Both the position numbers and the translations under genes were made by a program. The notes under the pieces are model-generated. The model made no database searches and was not told the origin of the DNA. It saw only the letters and a list, made by a program, of their open reading frames with translations. A stretch of 64,000 bases of DNA from Sinorhizobium sp. 6-70 (lineage in GTDB: Bacteria; Pseudomonadota; Alphaproteobacteria; Rhizobiales; Rhizobiaceae), in assembly GCF_030124375.1 (NCBI RefSeq), contig NZ_JASKLS010000001.1:124001-188000 (forward strand). The letters run 5' to 3'. Each line of letters begins with the position of its first letter. The first letter of the stretch is position 1. This document shows positions 40,307 to 51,100 of this stretch, piece by piece.

Positions 40307-41776
40307 TTAGCCCACGCTGCCTTCAAGCGAGATGCCGATCAGCTTCTGCGCTTCGACCGCGAATTCCATCGGCAGCTCCTGGATGACTTCCTTGACGAAG
40401 CCGTTGACGATCAGCGCGATCGCCGCCTCTTCCGGAATGCCGCGCTGCAGGCAGTAGAACAGCTGGTCCTCGGAAATCTTGGACGTCGTTGCCTCGTGCT
40501 CGAACTGCGCCGTTGAATTCTTCGCTTCGATGTAGGGCACCGTATGGGCACCGCACTTGTCGCCGATCAAGAGCGAGTCGCACTGCGTGAAGTTGCGGGC
40601 GTTCTCGGCCTTGCGGTGGGCCGAAACCTGACCGCGATAGGTGTTGTCCGAAACGCCGGCGGCGATGCCTTTCGAGATGATGCGGCTCGACGTGTTCTTG
40701 CCGAGATGGATCATCTTGGTGCCGGAGTCGACCTGTTGGTGGCCGTTGGACACGGCGATCGAGTAGAACTCGCCGCGCGAGCCATCGCCACGCAGGATGC
40801 AGGACGGATATTTCCAGGTGATCGCCGATCCGGTCTCCACCTGAGTCCAGGAAATCTTCGAGTTCTTGCCGCGGCAATCGCCGCGCTTGGTGACGAAGTT
40901 GTAGACGCCGCCCTTGCCGTGCTTGTCGCCCGGATACCAGTTCTGCACCGTCGAATACTTGATCTCGGCGTCATCGAGCGCGATCAGCTCGACGACCGCG
41001 GCATGAAGCTGGTTCTCGTCGCGCTGCGGTGCGGTGCAGCCCTCGAGATAGGACACATAGGCGCCCTCGTCAGCGATGATCAGCGTGCGTTCGAACTGGC
41101 CCGTGTTCTTCTCGTTGATGCGGAAATAGGTCGAAAGCTCCATCGGGCACCGTACACCCTTCGGCACGTAGACGAAGGAGCCATCGGTGAAGACAGCGGA
41201 GTTCAGCGTCGCATAGAAGTTGTCCGTCGGCGGAACGACCGAGCCGAGGTACTTCCTGACCAGATCCGGATGCTCGCGGATCGCTTCCGAGATCGACATG
41301 AAGATCACGCCGGCCTTCTTCAGCTCTTCCTTGAAGGTTGTGACGACCGAAACCGAATCGAACACCGCATCGACGGCGATCTTCGACTTCTGTACGCCAG
41401 CAAGGATTTCCTGTTCCTTCAGCGGGATACCGAGTTTCTCGTAGACCGCAAGGAGCTCCGGGTCGACCTCGTCGAGCGACTTCGGACCCGTCGTGCCCTT
41501 CGGCGCGGCATAATAGTGAATGTCGTTGAAGTCGATCTTGGGGTAGCGGACGCGTGCCCAGCTCGGCTCGTCCATCGTCAGCCAGCGGCGATAGGCCTCA
41601 AGACGCCACTCCAGCATCCACTCCGGTTCGTTCTTCTTGGTCGAAATGAAACGGATGATCTCCTCGGACAGGCCCTTCGGCGCCTTCTCCATCTCGATAT
41701 GCGTTTCAAAGCCGTATTTGTACTGGTCCACGTCGATCTTGCGGACCTGATCAATGGTCTCCTGCACGGCAGGCAT
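40307..41776 (-). CDS. sufB: Fe-S scaffold protein SufB
   Basis: 489 residues from the ATG at 41776, preceded by GGAGAACGAC; a longer frame extends into the promoter side. The family core is intact: [39 protein letters not shown] and [17 protein letters not shown]. SufB is the main scaffold on which the cluster is built. It follows the group I desulfurase with a gap of about 150 bp. Confidence 0.96.
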   Translation of the reverse strand: MPAVQETIDQVRKIDVDQYKYGFETHIEMEKAPKGLSEEIIRFISTKKNEPEWMLEWRLEAYRRWLTMDEPSWARVRYPKIDFNDIHYYAAPKGTTGPKSLDEVDPELLAVYEKLGIPLKEQEILAGVQKSKIAVDAVFDSVSVVTTFKEELKKAGVIFMSISEAIREHPDLVRKYLGSVVPPTDNFYATLNSAVFTDGSFVYVPKGVRCPMELSTYFRINEKNTGQFERTLIIADEGAYVSYLEGCTAPQRDENQLHAAVVELIALDDAEIKYSTVQNWYPGDKHGKGGVYNFVTKRGDCRGKNSKISWTQVETGSAITWKYPSCILRGDGSRGEFYSIAVSNGHQQVDSGTKMIHLGKNTSSRIISKGIAAGVSDNTYRGQVSAHRKAENARNFTQCDSLLIGDKCGAHTVPYIEAKNSTAQFEHEATTSKISEDQLFYCLQRGIPEEAAIALIVNGFVKEVIQELPMEFAVEAQKLIGISLEGSVG

Positions 41777-41927
41777 GTCGTTCTCCAATCTTGCCGGATC
41801 CAAGGTCCGGTAGCTTGTCAACACGATGCGAACTTTGCGCACCGCTTATGTAATGGCTAAAAGGCGCTTTTCACCCCATTTGCCAAGCGGAAATTTGCTT
41901 TTCCGCAAATTCGTTCAACGTTTTGCC

Positions 41928-43094
41928 TCATGCGGCCTTTCCGCTTGAGCGACGGCGGGCCGCCACTTTCGCAAACACGGCCGCGCAACGCTGGATTTCG
42001 GCCTCCGTCGTTGCCTCGCCGATCGATATACGCAGCGCGCCCTGGCGAGGATCATAGCCCATTGCCGTTAGCACGTGGCTCTGCCCGACCTTGCCGGAGG
42101 AGCAGGCCGATCCCGCCGAAAGCGCCACGCCTTCGAGGTCGAAGGCAATCTGGCCGGTTTCCGCTTTCAGGCCCGGAAGCGTGAAAAAGGTCGTGTTGTC
42201 GATGCGCGAAACATCGCCTCCATAGATCACCACATCCGGCGCCGACGACCGCATTTCGGCCTCGAGTCGGTCGCGCAATGCGGCAATGGCGGCCATACGT
42301 CCGTCTATATTGCCGGCAACCACACGGGCCGCTGCTCCGAAGCCGGCAAGTGCGGGCGCATTTTCCGTACCCGAACGGTGACCTTTCTCCTGTCCGCCGC
42401 CGTGGATCAGCGCCGTAGGCATCATGACTTCGCCACGCGCCACGAGCGCACCCGCGCCTTTCGGCCCGCCGATCTTGTGCGAAGAGACGATGAGGAAATC
42501 CGCGCCAAGCGCTTCGATCGACAAAGGCAGACGTCCCGCCGCCTGTACGGCATCGACGACCAGGAGGCCGCCATGGGCGCGAACGATGGCGGCGACCTCG
42601 ACGATGGGCTGGACGATGCCTGTCTCGTTGTTGGCAAGCATCACGGCGACCATCGGTAGTCCGGCCTGGCGATCATGGGCAACAAGCATTGCTTCCAGCG
42701 CAGCACAATCGATGACGCCAGCGCTCGTCACCGGCACCTCGCAAACGTCTTCGCGCGTGAAACGCCCGCCCTCGCGGATTGCCGGATGCTCGATCGCCGA
42801 CGCGTAGAGCTTGGCGATCCTGAGCGGCGTCCGCCCCATGCGGAAATCCGGGGTCAGCACCATATTGGCGGCCTCGGTCGCGCCGCTGGTGAAGGTGACC
42901 GAGGCGGCTTGCGCGCCGCAAAGCGCAGCGACATCCCGCCGCGCGCTTTCGACAAGCGCGCGTGTTGCCCTACCCTCGCCGTGAACCGACGACGGGTTGC
43001 CGACCTGATCAAGCGCCGACAAGAAGGCCTCGCGCGCTTCAGCCAGAAGCGGCGCCGTGGCGTTCCAGTCCATATAAATGCGCGATCCCGACAT
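41928..43094 (-). CDS. sufS2: Group I cysteine desulfurase (SufS2, NifS/IscS-like)
   Basis: 388 residues. IYMDWNATAPL at the start, TSGATEAANM, HPAIRE, the Schiff-base Lys in SSHKIGGPKG, and the catalytic Cys in ALSAGSACSSGKVGQSHVL on the long flexible loop typical of IscS/NifS. First gene of the suf operon, an arrangement known from Agrobacterium (sufS2-B-C-D-S1-X-A). So the operon holds two desulfurases of different classes. An Irr-like box lies 121 bp upstream. Confidence 0.92.
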   Translation of the reverse strand: MSGSRIYMDWNATAPLLAEAREAFLSALDQVGNPSSVHGEGRATRALVESARRDVAALCGAQAASVTFTSGATEAANMVLTPDFRMGRTPLRIAKLYASAIEHPAIREGGRFTREDVCEVPVTSAGVIDCAALEAMLVAHDRQAGLPMVAVMLANNETGIVQPIVEVAAIVRAHGGLLVVDAVQAAGRLPLSIEALGADFLIVSSHKIGGPKGAGALVARGEVMMPTALIHGGGQEKGHRSGTENAPALAGFGAAARVVAGNIDGRMAAIAALRDRLEAEMRSSAPDVVIYGGDVSRIDNTTFFTLPGLKAETGQIAFDLEGVALSAGSACSSGKVGQSHVLTAMGYDPRQGALRISIGEATTEAEIQRCAAVFAKVAARRRSSGKAA

Positions 43095-43214
43095 CGTTTC
43101 TTTCGTTAGGGCAAACGGCTCGGCCGTTACAATCGGTGCTGTTGCATTTTCCTTGAATTTTCCGCGTCGCTTGCCTTATGAGACGAAGCACAAGGCGGAA
43201 TGCCCGCACCGAAG

Positions 43215-43231
43215 TTTTGAACGGTTCTAAA
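43215..43231. promoter_or_regulatory. Iron control element (Irr box) before the suf operon
   Basis: TTTTGAA-CGG-TTCTAAA differs at one position from the rhizobial ICE motif TTTAGAA-N3-TTCTAAA bound by the iron-responsive regulator Irr. It lies 121 bp before sufS2 (minus strand) and 88 bp before the divergent hydrolase gene. A further half-site TTTAGAA follows at 43239-43245. Confidence 0.75.
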
Positions 43232-43318
43232 CTAGGTTTTAGAAAAGCTGACTGCTTTCGTCAAGACAAGATCGGCACTGAAACCGCAATTCGAACCAGA
43301 AACATTCCCGGAGAGCCA

Positions 43319-43996
43319 ATGCCCGAGATTATCTTCAACGGACCAGCCGGTCGACTGGAAGGTCGCTACCAGCCTTCGAAGCAGAAGAGCGCCCCGATCG
43401 CCATCATCCTGCACCCGCACCCCCAGTTCGGCGGCACGATGAACAACCAGATCGTCTACCAGCTTTTCTACATGTTTCAGAAGCGAGGTTTCACGACGCT
43501 CCGGTTCAACTTCCGCGGTATCGGGCGAAGCCAGGGTGAGTTCGATCATGGTGCCGGCGAGCTTTCCGACGCGGCGTCTGCGCTCGACTGGGTGCAGAGC
43601 CTGCATCCCGATTCAAAGAGCTGCTGGGTTGCCGGTTACTCCTTCGGCGCCTGGATCGGCATGCAACTGCTGATGCGCCGTCCGGAAATCGAAGGCTTCA
43701 TGGCGGTCGCGCCGCAGCCGAACATCTATGACTTCTCGTTCCTCGCTCCCTGCCCCTCGTCCGGTCTGATCATCAACGGCGATTCCGACAAGGTTGCCCC
43801 CGAGAAGGACGTCAACGGCCTCGTCGACAAGCTCAAGGCGCAGAAAGGCATCCTGATCACGCACAAGACCGTGCCCGGCGCGAACCATTTCTTCAACGGC
43901 CAGATCGAGAATCTGATGGCCGAATGCGAAGACTATCTCGATCGCCGCCTTAACGGCGAACTGACGCCGGAACCGGCCGCCAAGCGCATCCGCTGA
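43319..43996 (+). CDS. Alpha/beta hydrolase, cytoplasmic
   Basis: 225 residues from the ATG at 43319, after GGAGAGCC. The fold is clear: LHPHPQFGGTMNN, RFNFRGIGRSQGEF, the nucleophile elbow GYSFGAWIGMQ with Ser, and a late His in PGANHFF. No signal peptide. It belongs to a group often annotated as alpha/beta hydrolase or CocE/dienelactone-like; substrate unknown. It shares the promoter region, and thus possibly the Irr box, with the suf operon. Confidence 0.85.
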   Translation: MPEIIFNGPAGRLEGRYQPSKQKSAPIAIILHPHPQFGGTMNNQIVYQLFYMFQKRGFTTLRFNFRGIGRSQGEFDHGAGELSDAASALDWVQSLHPDSKSCWVAGYSFGAWIGMQLLMRRPEIEGFMAVAPQPNIYDFSFLAPCPSSGLIINGDSDKVAPEKDVNGLVDKLKAQKGILITHKTVPGANHFFNGQIENLMAECEDYLDRRLNGELTPEPAAKRIR

Positions 43997-44019
43997 CAGA
44001 TGGAATTGTACCAAGCCGC

Positions 44020-44043
44020 CTCGCGTGCGGATGAGCACGCGAG
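44020..44043. terminator. Hairpin between convergent genes
   Basis: CTCGCGTGC (44020-44028) pairs with GCACGCGAG (44035-44043). It lies between the hydrolase stop and the end of the convergent diguanylate cyclase. There is no T-run, so termination is only presumed. Confidence 0.35.
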
Positions 44044-44063
44044 AACGCGCTTAACAATAGGCT

Positions 44064-45263
44064 CTAGCTCCGTCCGACCCAATGCGGGACCGCCGGCTTC
44101 ACGACATGTGTCGGCGTGTCGGCACACTCAACCCTGTTCCGGCCAGCGGCCTTGGCGGCATAAAGCGCCTTGTCCGCACGTCGCATGGCCAATTCGAGCG
44201 GCTCGTTTACAACGACCGTAGCGACGCCGAAGCTGGCGGTAACCGTCGCGTTGTCAGGCAGGCCGTCAATCTGCATCGATGCCATCGCCGCGCGGATGCC
44301 GTGGGCGAGCACACGCGCCTCCGACAGGCTCGTCAGGGGAAGAAACACGGCAAATTCCTCGCCTCCGAGGCGCCCGGCAACGGCCCGGCTCGGCATCAGG
44401 TCGCGAAGGAGGCATGAAAACCGCCGGATCACCTCGTCTCCGGCATGATGGCCGTAACTGTCGTTCACCTGCTTGAAATGGTCGAGGTCGGTAAGGATGA
44501 GAGCGCCAGGATTTTCGGCGCCGCGTCGCTCCAGCATCGGAGCAAGACGCTCCATGAAGCCCCGGCGATTGTAGAGGCCCGAAAGGGCGTCGATTTCAGA
44601 GCTGGCCCGGGCGTCGTCGATGATATCCTTGACCATGACTCCGAGCATTGCGAGGCCGGTTCCGACGATCAGCATGGCTCCAAGAGCCTGCGAAATCAGC
44701 GCGAATGGACTTGAGACATAATCTGCTGCCGTTCTTCCTGCGCCTGCTGCCACCGCAGCATAGATCTTTGCAAGATAGTAGGCCGCGCTCAACACCAGAA
44801 GCCAGAGCAGAATCCGGTCGGCGTAATTTTTCCGCCGCGACCGGACGATCGCCGACGCGGACCACGCCTGTATCAGGAAGAACGGCATCTGGTAAAAGAA
44901 AGCATGCTGCAAGGTGCCGCGCGGAAGTTCGTATATCATGAGATCCACGGTGACCGAACCGATGAAGAAAGCTGCAAGCAGCGCCGGCCGGGCCGGCACC
45001 TGATAAAGCAGCCCTAGCCCGACGCGAAGCAGGCTGAATCCTCCGAGGACACTCGCAAAAGCGGCTATCGCGAACAGGCGGGGAAACGGGCTGAAAGGCA
45101 GAACGGCTTCAAACACAGCCGCCAAGGAGGCGACAGCGAAACACGCAGCTATCCAGATCGCCGGCCGGCCCGAGCGGCTTTTTGCCGCGACGATGACAAA
45201 TGCGACCACAAAAATCTGGGCGACAATAAAATTCACGGCCAGAAGGGAAATCGCACCACCCAT
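44064..45263 (-). CDS. Membrane-bound diguanylate cyclase (GGDEF)
   Basis: 399 residues from the ATG at 45263, preceded by GGAAGCTGTCGA. Six or more hydrophobic segments fill residues 1-200, then a C-terminal GGDEF domain: ALSGLYNRRGF, DLDHFKQVNDSYGH and the active-site GGEEF. The RxxD product-inhibition site five residues before GGEEF is absent (RAVA in its place). It likely makes cyclic di-GMP from two GTP in response to a membrane or periplasmic signal. Single gene. Confidence 0.88.
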   Translation of the reverse strand: MGGAISLLAVNFIVAQIFVVAFVIVAAKSRSGRPAIWIAACFAVASLAAVFEAVLPFSPFPRLFAIAAFASVLGGFSLLRVGLGLLYQVPARPALLAAFFIGSVTVDLMIYELPRGTLQHAFFYQMPFFLIQAWSASAIVRSRRKNYADRILLWLLVLSAAYYLAKIYAAVAAGAGRTAADYVSSPFALISQALGAMLIVGTGLAMLGVMVKDIIDDARASSEIDALSGLYNRRGFMERLAPMLERRGAENPGALILTDLDHFKQVNDSYGHHAGDEVIRRFSCLLRDLMPSRAVAGRLGGEEFAVFLPLTSLSEARVLAHGIRAAMASMQIDGLPDNATVTASFGVATVVVNEPLELAMRRADKALYAAKAAGRNRVECADTPTHVVKPAVPHWVGRS

Positions 45264-45388
45264 TCGACAGCTTCCGAACAGCTCCGATTGCGAATCACCG
45301 ATCCGCGTAAGTCTCACACACGGAAAGCTATCCTACCGGCGGAGTACGAAGAAACAATTAGAACACAAGGAAAAGTGTGAAGTTGCTG

Positions 45389-46564
45389 TCAGGGCCGCTC
45401 GCCGTGTCTTGTCCCTTGATCAGCTTCGGCATCTGCAACCGTCGATGCAAATCGACCGCCACTCACGGGGCGATCGACGCCGGTCGTTTCGGGGTAGGTC
45501 AACGGCAAGCCGCGCAGTGACCTCACCGCCAGATAGGCCCACGCCTCGGCCTCCATCGAATCGCCGTTCAATTCCAGTGCTTCAGCAGTAAGCACCCGGC
45601 CGTGCGCGGTATCGGCGAGCGTCGTCAGATCCTTCATGATGACCGGATTGAGCCGGCCGCCGCCGCAGATCACATAGGTCGCCGGTGCCTCCGGAAGATG
45701 CCCTGCCGATTTGAAAATGGCTGCGGCGGTGACGTAGGCGAGCGTGCGCGCGCCGTCTTCCAGGCCTGCGTCGGCGCCTGAGGGTGGCGCGAAGTCGTTC
45801 CGGTCGAGCGAGCGGCGTTTCTCCGCGGTAAAGAACGGATGAGAAAGATACCGATCGGCGAGTTCTGGCACGATCGCGCCTTCGCTCGCGATCATGCCGC
45901 CCTGATCATAGGGGACACCGGCATGGGCCTCCACCCATTGGTCGATCAGCGTATTGCCGGGACCGCTGTCATAGGCGGCGATTCGCCGGTCGGCGCCAAC
46001 GAAGGTGAGGTTGGAGATACCGCCGATGTTGACGAAGACAACCGGCGCGTCGATCTCCCGCTTTTCCGACAGGCCGTGGGCGAGCGCAGCGTGGTAGGCC
46101 GGAATGAGCGGCGCTCCCTGGCCGCCATGAACCATGTCGTTGGCCCGCATGTCGTAGACGACGTCGATGTGTGTTTCGCGCGCCAGCAAGTCTCCATCGC
46201 CGATCTGCACCGTCAATCCCTCGTCGGGGCGGTGCAGGACTGTTTGCCCATGGAAACCTATTACATCAATACTCTCCGGCAACAGATTGTTTTCACGCAA
46301 GAATGCCCTGACTGCCTCCGCATGGCGCAGCGTTAGGTCCCGCTCCAATTGGGCGAGTGTCCCCGGCCTTTCCGTCCGTGCGGTGATCGATCTGGCGTCT
46401 TCGAGCCCCTGTTTCAGCCGTGCTCGAAAACGCGCATCGTAGGCGTATCCGGCCGAAGGGCCTCTCTCAACGACGTTCTCGCCGTCGGTCCCGAGCAGTG
46501 CGACGTCGATGCCGTCCATGCTCGTGCCGCTCATCAGGCCGATTGCCGTCAAGAGCTTGCCCAT
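45389..46564 (-). CDS. anmK: Anhydro-N-acetylmuramic acid kinase
   Basis: 391 residues from the ATG at 46564 with GGAGG upstream. [19 protein letters not shown] is the AnmK signature at the nucleotide site; [22 protein letters not shown] and CGGGRLNP complete the ASKHA fold. It opens and phosphorylates 1,6-anhydroMurNAc from cell-wall recycling to MurNAc-6-phosphate. The 170-bp gap to tyrS holds both divergent promoters. Confidence 0.95.
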   Translation of the reverse strand: MGKLLTAIGLMSGTSMDGIDVALLGTDGENVVERGPSAGYAYDARFRARLKQGLEDARSITARTERPGTLAQLERDLTLRHAEAVRAFLRENNLLPESIDVIGFHGQTVLHRPDEGLTVQIGDGDLLARETHIDVVYDMRANDMVHGGQGAPLIPAYHAALAHGLSEKREIDAPVVFVNIGGISNLTFVGADRRIAAYDSGPGNTLIDQWVEAHAGVPYDQGGMIASEGAIVPELADRYLSHPFFTAEKRRSLDRNDFAPPSGADAGLEDGARTLAYVTAAAIFKSAGHLPEAPATYVICGGGRLNPVIMKDLTTLADTAHGRVLTAEALELNGDSMEAEAWAYLAVRSLRGLPLTYPETTGVDRPVSGGRFASTVADAEADQGTRHGERP

Positions 46565-46734
46565 TGATTTCCTCCGCGCTGGTCGCCTCGATCGATGCCG
46601 GCAGGAACGAGGCGCTGTCCCTCGTCCGCCTCGCCGTTCATAACAAAATGCACGCCAACCAAAAACGTGCACTTTCGACAAAACAATGATAAACGCCGGC
46701 CGCAGACGTCCTACCCAGCCGAAAGAAACAGGTC

Positions 46735-47985
46735 ATGTCCGAGTTCAAGTCCGATTTCCTCCATACGCTCAGCGAGCGCGGTTTCATCCATCAGACCTCC
46801 GATGATGCCGGGCTCGACGATCTGCTGCGAAAGGAGACTGTAACTGCTTATATCGGATATGATCCCACGGCATCGAGCCTGCATGTTGGACACCTCACCC
46901 AGATCATGCTCCTGCACTGGTTTCAGGCAACGGGCCATCGGCCGATCTCGCTGATGGGCGGTGGTACCGGTATGGTCGGAGACCCGTCGTTCAAGGACGA
47001 AGCACGGCAACTGATGACAGTCGAGACGATCGAAAACAACATCGCCTCGATTAAGCGCGTTTTCGCCAACTACCTCGATTACGACAACGGTGCGAACCGA
47101 GCGTTGATGGTCAACAACGCTGAATGGCTGCGCTCGCTCAACTATCTCGAATTTCTGCGCGATGTCGGCCGCCACTTCTCGGTGAACCGCATGCTCTCCT
47201 TCGACAGCGTGAAGACGCGGCTCGATCGTGAACACTCGCTGTCATTCCTCGAATTCAACTACATGATCCTCCAAGCCTACGATTTCGTTGAGTTGAGTAA
47301 GCGTTATGATTGTCGCCTTCAGATGGGCGGCTCTGACCAGTGGGGCAACATCGTCAATGGCATCGATCTCGGCCACAGAATGAGCACTCCGCAGCTCTAT
47401 GCCCTTACCTCGCCGTTGCTCACGACATCCTCGGGCGCGAAGATGGGCAAGTCTGCTTCGGGTGCGGTCTGGTTGAATGCCGAACTGCTATCCGTCTACG
47501 ATTTCTGGCAGTATTGGCGAAACACAGAGGATGCCGACGTCATTCGATTTATGAAACTCTTTACGAAATTGCCGATGGCGGAAATCAACCGTCTCGCCGC
47601 CTTGGGAGGATCGGAGATCAATGAGGCGAAGAAAATCCTGGCAACTGAGGTGACTGCAATTCTTCATGGCCGAGATGCCGCGGAAAATGCAGCCGAAACG
47701 GCGCGCAAGACCTTCGAGGAAGGCGCGCTTGCCGAGAACCTGCCATCGGTCGAAGTTCCCGCCTCCGAGCTCGAGGCCGGCGTCGGGCTGCTGACGCTCA
47801 TCGTGCGGGCCGGGCTGGCGGCCTCCAATGGCGAAGCGCGACGCCACGTCCAGGGCGGTGCTGTCAGAATCAACGATGAAGCGATCAGCGACGAACGTCG
47901 TGTCGTTGCATATGACGACATCGCCGGCGGTGTCATCAAGCTTTCGCTCGGCAAGAAGAAGCATATCCTGGTGCGGCCGGCCTGA
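46735..47985 (+). CDS. tyrS: Tyrosyl-tRNA synthetase
   Basis: 416 residues. The class I synthetase shows the HIGH variant HVGH ([13 protein letters not shown]), the tyrosine pocket [10 protein letters not shown] and [10 protein letters not shown], the KMSKS variant KMGKS, and a C-terminal S4 domain ([19 protein letters not shown]). It charges tRNA-Tyr in the cytoplasm. anmK is divergently placed upstream, as in many Rhizobiales. Confidence 0.96.
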   Translation: MSEFKSDFLHTLSERGFIHQTSDDAGLDDLLRKETVTAYIGYDPTASSLHVGHLTQIMLLHWFQATGHRPISLMGGGTGMVGDPSFKDEARQLMTVETIENNIASIKRVFANYLDYDNGANRALMVNNAEWLRSLNYLEFLRDVGRHFSVNRMLSFDSVKTRLDREHSLSFLEFNYMILQAYDFVELSKRYDCRLQMGGSDQWGNIVNGIDLGHRMSTPQLYALTSPLLTTSSGAKMGKSASGAVWLNAELLSVYDFWQYWRNTEDADVIRFMKLFTKLPMAEINRLAALGGSEINEAKKILATEVTAILHGRDAAENAAETARKTFEEGALAENLPSVEVPASELEAGVGLLTLIVRAGLAASNGEARRHVQGGAVRINDEAISDERRVVAYDDIAGGVIKLSLGKKKHILVRPA

Positions 47986-48034
47986 GCCGCATGGGAGAGT
48001 CCTTGGCGCGTCTGATAAGACGCGCGCCGCTGTA

Positions 48035-48071
48035 GAAAGGGAGGGGAAGCATGCAGCTTCCCCTCCCTTTC
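48035..48071. terminator. Strong terminator between tyrS and the AsmA-like gene
   Basis: A perfect 16-bp stem, GAAAGGGAGGGGAAGC (48035-48050) with GCTTCCCCTCCCTTTC (48056-48071), around the loop ATGCA, followed by CTCGTTTTGCTTTTT. It lies between two converging genes. Confidence 0.85.
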
Positions 48072-48130
48072 TCGTTTTGCTTTTTGCCGTCGATGGACTC
48101 CGCGGCAATACCGCCGCGATCCGGATCGTC

Positions 48131-51100
48131 TTACTGAAACTCAAAAATGCTGCGGAACACGCCGGGCGCGATGATCGACAACGGGTTGATCGTGAGTTGG
48201 GGTTGCGTGAATTGGCCGGTCAGCTTGAACGTTATCCCGAGCAGGCCGCGATCGCGGCCATTGCCGAGGAGAACTCCGATCAGCGGCAGTTCGCCGAACA
48301 GCCGGTTCAGCCCATAGGCCGGCATGAAGGTACCCGTCATGTCCATCCGGTCCCGCGAGTCGCGCACGGTGCCCTGGAATGTCGCCCCGACATTGACGCC
48401 GCGCAGGATGCCGCTTTCGACGCGGATCGTACCCTGATCCAGGAAGAGTTGAGCGAAGCCGCGGTCGAACTGCGCCGTGCTCACGTCGATATCACGCCGA
48501 ACCGCCTGGTTGAGGCTGCGGCCATCCTCTCCCGCTGGCGTCGAGACCATGGATTGCAGCCGCTGTTCACCGACGAGCGAGAATTTGCGCACATCCACTG
48601 CGCCGCGCCAGGAACGCGCGCCACGGTCGCGCAGCCTTAGATTCATCAGGCCGCCGCGCATGTTGCGATAGATATCGGCAAAGCGCGCCAGCGACCCCGC
48701 GTCACCGGTTGTCAGTTCCAGTATGTTGTCGGCGCCGGATTTGGCGGTCTTGGCGACGACCGCTTGCCCGCTTCCGGTCACAGCCGAAAAGTCGACATCG
48801 TCGATCTGTTGCCCGCGGGCCGAATAGAAGAAACGCACATTGGATAAGACTTCGCCGTTGAAGCCCGTGACCTGGTCAAGCCGGGCATTGACCGTGATAT
48901 TGCCATTGTCAGCCGAACCGGATCCGGCTTTCGCACGTACGAGCGCCGGCCTGATGTCCGCGGCCCCGCCTCTCAAACCAACGGCATAACCGCCCTTGTT
49001 ACGATCGATCGTGACGGCGAAATTGTCTCCGCCTGCAAGGCGCACGCCGTTCAACTCGGCCGATGCGAGGCCGGCGTCGTCGACGCGCAGACGACCTGCA
49101 GCGCCAAACCCGTCGCCAGCGATATCGAAATCGCCGATCTCCGTTACACCGCCGCTTGCCTTGACGGTGAATTGCGCTTTTGCGGGGATTCCGGCCCCCT
49201 TGCTCCAGCCGATCCAAGGCAGCGACAGCGACGCCTTGCCGAGGTCCGCCTTGACGGATTGGCTGCCGTCTTCTGCCATCGACACGTCGACACCGACCGG
49301 CCCGCTGACGATGCCGGACAAGGCCGGAGCGATCTTCCGTCGGGCGGCGTCGTCGAGCGTCCCGGAGATTTCGCGTGTTCGCTTCACGTTTGCCTTGCTG
49401 TCCACCGGCTCGGTCAGTGCGATCCGCATCCTGGAACCGTCGATCAGTGCATCGGCCTCTAGCACCGCCTGGGCGTTGTCGATCCGCATGGTGCCAGCCA
49501 GGTTGGCGATGGAACGACCGGAGATGGGACGGTTAATTGTCACGTCCTGTAGCTGCATCTCCGCCTGCCAGAGAGGCGACGGCGGCTTCTGATCCGAAAT
49601 CAGACCGAACCGCGCGCCAACCAGGGCGGTCATCGGCCCGGTGAAATCCTGCGGCACGAACGGGGTCTTCTGAAGGGCACGGATCGGTTTGTAGGCGACC
49701 AGTTCGGCAATCGCGTCGGCCTGCCCGCCGACTTCGATCTTCATTTCCGCCATCAATGGCTTCGCATAGACGTCGGGGATGATGAAGTCGCCGCCGTTCA
49801 ATGCGACCGAGCGCCCGGACGGGAAATAGGCGGCCCCTCGCTCGACGTCGACGACCATGCGCTCGCCGCTGAGCTTGAAATGCCCCGCCGTGTCGCGAAG
49901 CGGAGGGATATCGCCGGCGATATTGATCCGGGTGTCCTCGATGTCGAAGTTTATGTTGAGCTCATGTTCGTTGAGCCTGAGGTCGCCCTTGTTGTTGGCG
50001 ATCCGTCCCTCGGCTATTGAAACCTCGATCCGCGCGTCGGTCACCGTGCCGCCGAAGAGATTGCCGATCGCCCATCGTCTCGCTCCCTTGGCAATCCACC
50101 AAGGCCACAATTGCTTGACGGCGGTGGAATGCATCTGATCGCTGAGCATGGCGAAGCTGATCTGCGGCGATGTCTTGCCGAAGGTGACCGAGAGTGAACC
50201 GGCCATGGAACCAAGCGGGCTCGATATCGCCAGCTGGTCGAAAATAAGCCGGTGGCTGCCGGCCTCGAACCGTCCGCTTGCCTTGGCGTCAAAGGCAAGC
50301 GGGCTCTCCTGTATGTCTTCTGGGTCCGTACTTGCGTTCCTCAAGAGAAGGTCGACGGCGAAGCCCTTTTGGCTGGCCTCTGCAACCTTGTCGAGATCGA
50401 TGAGGGCGCCGGTAAAAGGAAAGCTCGAGCGTCCGATCTTGACGATGGATGGCAATATTTCGACCGAGGCGCGGTCAAAATCATAGGAGACGTTCAGTTC
50501 GGAGGGATTGAGAGCGGAAACAAGGCCACCGGCATGGAACGAACCTTGCGATGTCCTGACGCCGACGTCGAGCGCCGGCTTCTGTCCGTCAGCCGCGCGG
50601 GTGGCTTTCAGGCTGACGTCCGCCGCCGCCTCGACGCCGAAGGCTTCCTCGCTTCCCGATTTGCCGTGGTAGAGAAAGGGAGAGAGCGGCAAAGCGCTGA
50701 CGGTCCCTTCGAAACCTCCGATGCGGCCGTTCTCACCGAGAGCCTTGGCGGTCAGTTTCGCTTCGATCCCGTCGATCGCGACCGTACCATCGACGCGCAT
50801 GGAGCTGTCGGGGTCGTGCGTGAACTCCAGCGTTTTCACTTCGACGGGAACGACACGACCACGTGAGCCCGTGACCGACAGGCTGAAATCGGAGAGCAGC
50901 ACGGTTTGAGTCGCCCTGCCCGCGGTCAGTCGCGACATGCGATCGGCCTGTGCAAACAATTTCTCGAGCGCATCGCCGACATCGGCGATGCGGATCGTCG
51001 TGAGGTCGATCGGTTCGCCGCGTGGCAGCAGACCCGTATCGAGTTGGCCCTCCTCCGCCTCGAGCCGCGACACGGCGATGCGGCCGGTCATCAGGGCGAA

